DNA from: Streptacidiphilus sp. PB12-B1b
Lineage (GTDB): Bacteria > Actinomycetota > Actinomycetes > Streptomycetales > Streptomycetaceae
Assembly (NCBI RefSeq): GCF_014084125.1
Contig: NZ_CP048405.1
Location: 5,642,001 to 5,706,000, forward strand
Length of the DNA: 64,000 nucleotides
Reading direction: 5' to 3'
Shown here: in pieces, positions 59,723 through 64,000 of the stretch
Position numbering within the stretch: position 1 is the first letter of the stretch
How the letters are laid out: every line of letters starts with the position of its first letter
The notes under the pieces: model-generated
What the model saw: the letters and a program-made list of their open reading frames with translations, nothing else
The model's database searches: none
What the model was told of the DNA's origin: nothing
Made by a program: the position numbers and the translations under genes

Positions 59723-60474
59723 GTGTGGGCCTCCGCTTGGGTCGTGGCCAGGATCTCGGCGATGTGCAGGGGGCGGATCGGCGAGTCCTGGCGTCGGAGC
59801 ATTCCTCCCAGGTGCATCAGGCAGGAGTTGTCCGCTCCGCACAGCACCTCGGCTCCGGTGGAGACGGCGTTGCGGATCTTGTCGGTGCCCATGGCGGCGG
59901 ACACGTCGGGGTTCTTGACGGCGAAGGTGCCGCCGAAGCCGCAGCACTCGTCCGCTCCGGGCAGTTCGACCAGTTCCAGGCCCTTGACTGCCTCCAGCAA
60001 GCGGCGCGGGCGGTCCCCCAGGCCGAGCGTGCGCAGGCCGTGGCAGGACGGGTGGTAGGTGACGGTGTGCGGGTAGTAGGCGCCCACGTCGGTCACCCCG
60101 AGTACGTCCACCAGGAACTCGGTCAGCTCGACGGTCCGCGGTGTGAGTGATTCGGCGACCTCGGTGAGTTCGCTCCCCCGGCCCTCCGTGCGTGCTTTCG
60201 TGCCGATCCGCAGGTAGTTGTCGCGGACCATCGCCACGCAGGAGCCGGACGGCGAGACGACGTAGTCGTAGCCCGCGAACGCGCGTCCCATCCGGCGCAC
60301 CAGCGGCTCGGTCTCGCGGCGGTAGCCGGTGTTGTACTGCGGCTGGCCGCAACAGGTCTGCTCGGCGGGGAAGTCGACCTCGATGCCCAGGCGTTCCAGC
60401 AGTGTGACGGTGGCGATGGCCGTAGTGGGATAGACCGCGTCGTTGACGCAGGTGGCGAACAGTGCGACGCGCAT
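59719..60474 (-). CDS. lutA: LutA CCG-domain subunit of L-lactate oxidising complex
   Basis: 251 aa from ATG 60472-60474 with AAGGAG upstream. It has the two Cys-rich CCG domains: FPAEQTCCGQPQYNTGYRRE and the second with HPSCHGLRTLGLGDRPRRLL and LPGADECCGFGGTFAVKNPD, and the start MRVALFATCVNDAVYP. These bind the catalytic iron-sulphur cluster as in heterodisulphide reductase-like proteins. It is 40 bp downstream of rhaB and overlaps lutB, so all are in one operon. Confidence 0.92.
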   Translation of the reverse strand: MRVALFATCVNDAVYPTTAIATVTLLERLGIEVDFPAEQTCCGQPQYNTGYRRETEPLVRRMGRAFAGYDYVVSPSGSCVAMVRDNYLRIGTKARTEGRGSELTEVAESLTPRTVELTEFLVDVLGVTDVGAYYPHTVTYHPSCHGLRTLGLGDRPRRLLEAVKGLELVELPGADECCGFGGTFAVKNPDVSAAMGTDKIRNAVSTGAEVLCGADNSCLMHLGGMLRRQDSPIRPLHIAEILATTQAEAHT

Positions 60475-60514
60475 CAATACTCCTTCCTCGTGCGGTTCGT
60501 CTTGTTCTGGGAGA

Positions 60515-61999
60515 TCACGACAGGCCGACCCGGCTCGCCGCCGCGGCCCATGCCTGCTGCCCACCGCGGGGGGTGTAGTGCCGCACGTGCTGGGTCTGGG
60601 CCACAAGGCGACGCATGTCCGTGCGGTCGCGGACCAGTCCGTGGGCGCGTGCTTGCACCAGCACGTTGCCGAGCGCGGTGGCTTCCGTGGGGCCCGCCAG
60701 TACTGGCAGGCCGGTGGCGTCGGCGGTGAGTTGGCACAGCAGGTCGTTGCGGCTGCCGCCGCCGACCAGGTGGACGACCTTGATGTCGCGTCCGGCCAGG
60801 TCGGCGGCCTGGCGCAGGGTGTGCCTGTGGGCCAGGGCCAGGCTCTCCAGGATGCATCGGACGACTGCGCCCTGGCTGTCGGGCAGGTTCTGCCCGGTGC
60901 GGGCGCAGTAGGCGGCGAGGCGGGCCGGCATGTCGCCGGGGGCGAGGAACTCGGGTGCGTCGGGGTCGACGACGGCGGCGAAGGGCTTCGCTTGGGCGGC
61001 CTGTGCGAGCAGTACCGGAAGCTGTGTGGGCAGACCCTTGGTCTCCCAGGCGCGCTGGCTCTCGCTCAGCAGCCACAGCCCCATGATGTTGCGCAGGTAG
61101 CGGACGGTGTTGTCGATGCCGAGTTCGTTGGTGAAGTTCGCTGTCCGGGAGGCGTCGGTCAGGACGGGGGCGTCGAGTTCCAGGCCGGCCAGTGACCAGG
61201 TGCCGCAGGAGATGTAGGCGAAGTCGTCGCCGGTGGCGGGGACGGCTGCGACAGCGGATGCGGTGTCGTGTGAGGCGACGGCGGTGATCGGTGTCGCCTC
61301 GGGCAGACCTGTGTGGTCGGCCGGGTGGGGCAGCAGTGTTCCGATGCGATCCCCGGGCCGGCGCAGCGGTGGGAGCAGGCCTGGGTCCAGGCCGAGGGCT
61401 GCGAGGACCGGTTTGGACCAGGTGCCGGTGCGTGAGTCGTACAGGCCGGTGGTGGAGGCGTTGGTGATCTCCGCGCCGATGCTGCCGGTCAGCCAGTGGG
61501 CGAGCAGGTCCGGGATCAGCAGGAGCGTGCGGGCCGCTGCCAGCTGCGATGTTTCGGAGGCGGCCGCGAGTTGGTAGACGGTGTTGAAGTCCAGGTGCTG
61601 CAGTCCGGTGATCCGATACAGGTCCGCGGCCGGGATCCGCGCCCAGACATCCTCAACCGCCGCGCGGGTCCGCGGGTCACGGTAGTGGTACGGGTTGGCC
61701 AGCAGGGCACCGTGGGCGTCGAGCAGGCCGTAGTCCACGGCCCAGCTGTCGATGCCGATCGAGGCGATCTCCGCGGTGCGGGCTGCCTCGCGAAGCCCGT
61801 CGAGAACGCCCTGGTAGAGGCGGAGGATGTCCCAGTGCAGTCCGGTGGGCAGCTGGACCGGGGTGTTGGGGAAGCGGTGGACCTCGGTCAGGTCGAGGTT
61901 GTTTCGTCCGACGCGGCCGACGATGACCCGGCCGCTGGTCGCGCCGAGGTCGGCGGCGGCGAAGGCCGTCGGGAAGGCGGAGGAGGCTGCGGGGGTCAC
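60515..61999 (-). CDS. rhaB: Rhamnulokinase
   Basis: 494 aa from GTG 61997-61999. FGGY-type sugar kinase: phosphate loop AAADLGATSGRVIVGRVG, the RhaB-typical SIGIDSWAVDYGLLDAHGAL and NPYHYRDPRTRAAVEDVWAR, ITGLQHLDFNTVYQLAA, the catalytic Asp in VASHDTASAVAAVPA, and VHLVGGGSRNDLLCQLTADA then ATGLPVLAGPTEATALGNVL. It phosphorylates L-rhamnulose to rhamnulose-1-phosphate for the aldolase encoded just upstream. Full length, with no defects. The promoter is probably that of the aldolase gene or beyond. Confidence 0.93.
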   Translation of the reverse strand: MTPAASSAFPTAFAAADLGATSGRVIVGRVGRNNLDLTEVHRFPNTPVQLPTGLHWDILRLYQGVLDGLREAARTAEIASIGIDSWAVDYGLLDAHGALLANPYHYRDPRTRAAVEDVWARIPAADLYRITGLQHLDFNTVYQLAAASETSQLAAARTLLLIPDLLAHWLTGSIGAEITNASTTGLYDSRTGTWSKPVLAALGLDPGLLPPLRRPGDRIGTLLPHPADHTGLPEATPITAVASHDTASAVAAVPATGDDFAYISCGTWSLAGLELDAPVLTDASRTANFTNELGIDNTVRYLRNIMGLWLLSESQRAWETKGLPTQLPVLLAQAAQAKPFAAVVDPDAPEFLAPGDMPARLAAYCARTGQNLPDSQGAVVRCILESLALAHRHTLRQAADLAGRDIKVVHLVGGGSRNDLLCQLTADATGLPVLAGPTEATALGNVLVQARAHGLVRDRTDMRRLVAQTQHVRHYTPRGGQQAWAAAASRVGLS

Positions 62000-62107
62000 G
62001 GTGTCTGCCCTTGTCGTACGGATGGGATGCGGGAGGAAAAGGAACCGGTGGCGCGCACATCTGGTGAGCGGATACGGCGCACGCCACCGGTCCGGTCGGT
62101 GGGCGGG
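62000..62107. other. Spacer between the aldolase/dehydrogenase and rhaB genes
   Basis: 108 bp. No hairpin strong enough to call a terminator and no clear promoter; read-through in the rha-lut unit is likely. Confidence 0.4.
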
Positions 62108-64000
62108 TCAGCGCAGGAAGGCTGCGGCGACGCCGGCGTCGACGGGAACATGTAGGCCGGTGGTGTGCGTCAACTCGCCGCCGGTCAGGGCGAAGACCGC
62201 GTTCGCGACGTGCTCGGGCAGGACCTCGCGCTTGAGCAGGGTCCGCTGGGCGTAGTAGGCGCCGAGGTTCTCCTCCTCGACGCCGTAGACCGCGGCGCGC
62301 TTGGCGCCCCAGCCGCCCGCGAAGATCCCGGATCCGCGGACCACGCCGTCGGGGTTGATGCCGTTGACGCGGATTCCGTGCTCGCCGAGTTCGGCGGCCA
62401 GCAGCCGGACCTGGTGGGCCTGGTCGGCCTTGGTTGCGGAGTAGGCGATGTTGTTGGGGCCGGCGAAGACGGCGTTCTTAGATGCGATGTAGACGATGTC
62501 GCCGCCGAGTTGCTGCTCGATCATGATCCGGGCGGCCTCGCGGGAGACCAGGAAGGAGCCGCGGGCCATGATGTCGTGCTGCAGGTCCCAGTCTTTCGCC
62601 GTGGTCTCCAGCAGCGGCTTGGAGATGGAGATCCCGGCGTTGTTCACCACCAGGTCCACGCCGCCGAACGCGAGCGCGGCAGCTTTGAATGCCTCGGCGA
62701 TCTGCTCCTCGCTGGTCACGTCGACGGTGACGGCCACCGCCTTGTCCGCCCCACCCAGCTCCTCCGCCACGGCGGTGGCGTTGTCGCCGTTGAGGTCGGC
62801 GACGACGACGCAGGCGCCCTCGGCGACCAGTCGCTGCGCGATCGCCTTCCCGATTCCGGAACCGGCGCCGGTGACCAGTGCCACCCGTGTGGCCAGCGGC
62901 TTCGGCTTGGGCATCCGGGCGAGCTTGGCCTCCTCAAGGGCCCAGTACTCGATGCGGAACTTCTCCGACTCCTCGATCGGCGCGTAGGAGGAGACGGACT
63001 CCGCGCCGCGCATCACGTTGATCGCGTTGAGGTAGAACTCCCCGGCCACCCGGGCGGTCTGCTTGTCCTTGCCGAAGGAGAACATGCCCACGCCCGGCAC
63101 CAGCACGATGGCCGGGTCCGCGCCGCGGATCGCGGGTGAGTCGGGGGTGGCGTGGCGGTCGTAGTAGGCCTGGTACTCGGCCCGGTACGCGGCGTGGAGC
63201 TGTCGAAGGCGCTCGCCCAGCTCGTCCAGCGGTGCGTCGGCGGGCAGGTCCAGCACGAGTGGGCGGATCTTGGTGCGCAGGAAGTGGTCCGGGCAGGAGG
63301 TGCCCAGCGCGGCCAGGCGCGGGTGCTGGGTCCGGGAGAGGAACTCCAATACAGGTGCGGCGTCGGTGAAGTGACCGACCTGGGGGTGGTCGGTGGATGC
63401 CAGCCCGCGGATCAGCGGGGCGAGCGCGGCCGCGCGCTCACGGCGTTCCGCCTCGGGCAGCGCCTCGTACCCGGGCAGCACAGGCCCGAAGGGATCCGGC
63501 TTGCCGTGTTCGGCGAGGCTCTGTTCTTTCAAGAACTGTTCCGCCGCGCGGATGATGTGCAGGGAGTTGGCCTCGACCTCCTCGCTGGTCGCGCCCCAGG
63601 CGGTGATGCCGTGCCCGCCCAGGATGCAGCCGATCGCCTGCGGGTTCGCGGCCTTGATCGCGGCGATGTCCAGGCCCAGCTGGAAGCCGGGCCTGCGCCA
63701 CGGCACCCAGGCAACGGAGTCGCCGAAGCACTGCGCGGTCAGCTTCTCGCCGTCCGCCGCCGTGGCCAGCGCGATGCCCGAGTCCGGATGCAGGTGGTCA
63801 ACGTGCGCGGCGTCGACCAGGCCGTGCATGGCGGTGTCGATGGACGGCGCCGCTCCCCCGCGCCCGTGCAGGCAGTAGTCGAACGCGGCGACCATCTCGT
63901 CCTCGCGCTCCACCCCCGGATAGACCTGCGCCAGCGCGCGCATCCGGTCCAGCCGCAGCACGGCCAGCCCGGCCTCGGTGAGCGTACCCAGGTCGCCGCC
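62108..64000 (-). CDS. Bifunctional rhamnulose-1-phosphate aldolase / alcohol (lactaldehyde) dehydrogenase, 5' end outside window
   Basis: The frame is open to the window edge (upstream residues GGDLGTLTEAGLAV continue it), so the start is missing; 630 codons are seen. The first domain is a class II aldolase: DTAMHGLVDAAHVDHLHPDS has the zinc-binding HxH, and AIGCILGGHGITAWGATSEE the third His. The second, from about residue 360, is an SDR: VALVTGAGSGIGKAIAQRLV (TGxxxGxG), VNNAGIS and YSATKADQAHQVRLLAAELG (YxxxK), with a conserved end HTTGLHVPVDAGVAAAFLR. It cleaves rhamnulose-1-phosphate to DHAP and L-lactaldehyde, then oxidises lactaldehyde to lactate (RhaEW/RhaD-AldA type fusion). Confidence 0.93.
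   Translation of the reverse strand, partial: GGDLGTLTEAGLAVLRLDRMRALAQVYPGVEREDEMVAAFDYCLHGRGGAAPSIDTAMHGLVDAAHVDHLHPDSGIALATAADGEKLTAQCFGDSVAWVPWRRPGFQLGLDIAAIKAANPQAIGCILGGHGITAWGATSEEVEANSLHIIRAAEQFLKEQSLAEHGKPDPFGPVLPGYEALPEAERRERAAALAPLIRGLASTDHPQVGHFTDAAPVLEFLSRTQHPRLAALGTSCPDHFLRTKIRPLVLDLPADAPLDELGERLRQLHAAYRAEYQAYYDRHATPDSPAIRGADPAIVLVPGVGMFSFGKDKQTARVAGEFYLNAINVMRGAESVSSYAPIEESEKFRIEYWALEEAKLARMPKPKPLATRVALVTGAGSGIGKAIAQRLVAEGACVVVADLNGDNATAVAEELGGADKAVAVTVDVTSEEQIAEAFKAAALAFGGVDLVVNNAGISISKPLLETTAKDWDLQHDIMARGSFLVSREAARIMIEQQLGGDIVYIASKNAVFAGPNNIAYSATKADQAHQVRLLAAELGEHGIRVNGINPDGVVRGSGIFAGGWGAKRAAVYGVEEENLGAYYAQRTLLKREVLPEHVANAVFALTGGELTHTTGLHVPVDAGVAAAFLR

Noticed and set aside
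62000..62107. Riboswitch or promoter between the aldolase and rhaB genes
   Set aside because: The 108-bp gap shows neither a convincing hairpin nor -10/-35 elements.

Overview
The window is GC-rich (roughly 70% by eye), with the third-position G/C bias, GTG/TTG starts and overlapping GTGA/ATGA gene junctions of a Streptomyces/Kitasatospora-type actinobacterium. Other hallmarks are SoxR- and LexA-type operators, WXG100/polymorphic toxins, a type I-E CRISPR repeat and a tRNA-Pro fragment. Most of it is accessory DNA with many insertion sequences, gene fragments and single-base frameshifts. Only the right end (57.6-64 kb) looks like settled core metabolism.

Layout. (1) 1-15.4 kb: the 5' part of an IS256-type transposase abuts the end of a tightly coupled six-gene minus-strand operon. 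It encodes a 1595-aa DUF6603-type protein, 739-aa and 1519-aa proteins, and three smaller beta-rich paralogues, two of which carry discoidin-like or fibre-like repeat segments. (2) 16.1-18.2 kb: a transposase remnant, an MFS exporter and a divergent SoxR-like regulator sharing a TCAAG-N4-CTTGA operator. (3) 18.3-24.4 kb: two related integrase-type IS elements with terminal inverted repeats surround a decayed plant-polysaccharide locus (truncated arabinofuranosidase, CBM-like membrane protein, intact GH28 polygalacturonase, amidohydrolase fragment). (4) 24.5-26.1 kb: a lipoprotein, then gene debris. (5) 26.2-33.8 kb: a four-gene operon built from two protein modules in an A / A+B / B arrangement. 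Module B resembles the helical pore-forming domain of delta-endotoxins. A divergent sigma-like gene lies upstream. This is the best candidate here for an undescribed system.

(6) 34-46 kb: a decaying island with frameshifted regulatory genes, a compact CRISPR made of two head-to-head blocks meeting at a palindrome, a toxin-antitoxin pair, a coiled-coil HTH protein, a frameshifted IS1182-type element and an orphan RHS tail with a tiny membrane protein. (7) 46.0-49.5 kb: a two-recombinase, Tn554-like element inserted inside an IS3 transposase gene. (8) 49.9-53.6 kb: an integrase fragment, an unknown protein and a WXG100 - polymorphic toxin - immunity cassette. (9) 54.0-57.3 kb: a tRNA-Pro 3' fragment (att site), integrase remnant, repeat pairs, a LexA-like box and a DUF5131/TcmP pair. 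(10) 57.6-64 kb: lutC, lutB, lutA, rhamnulokinase and a bifunctional rhamnulose-1-phosphate aldolase/lactaldehyde dehydrogenase, all on the minus strand. Together they would take L-rhamnulose through lactaldehyde to lactate and pyruvate.

All family calls are from reading protein sequence by eye. No database search was run, and positions of domains are approximate.
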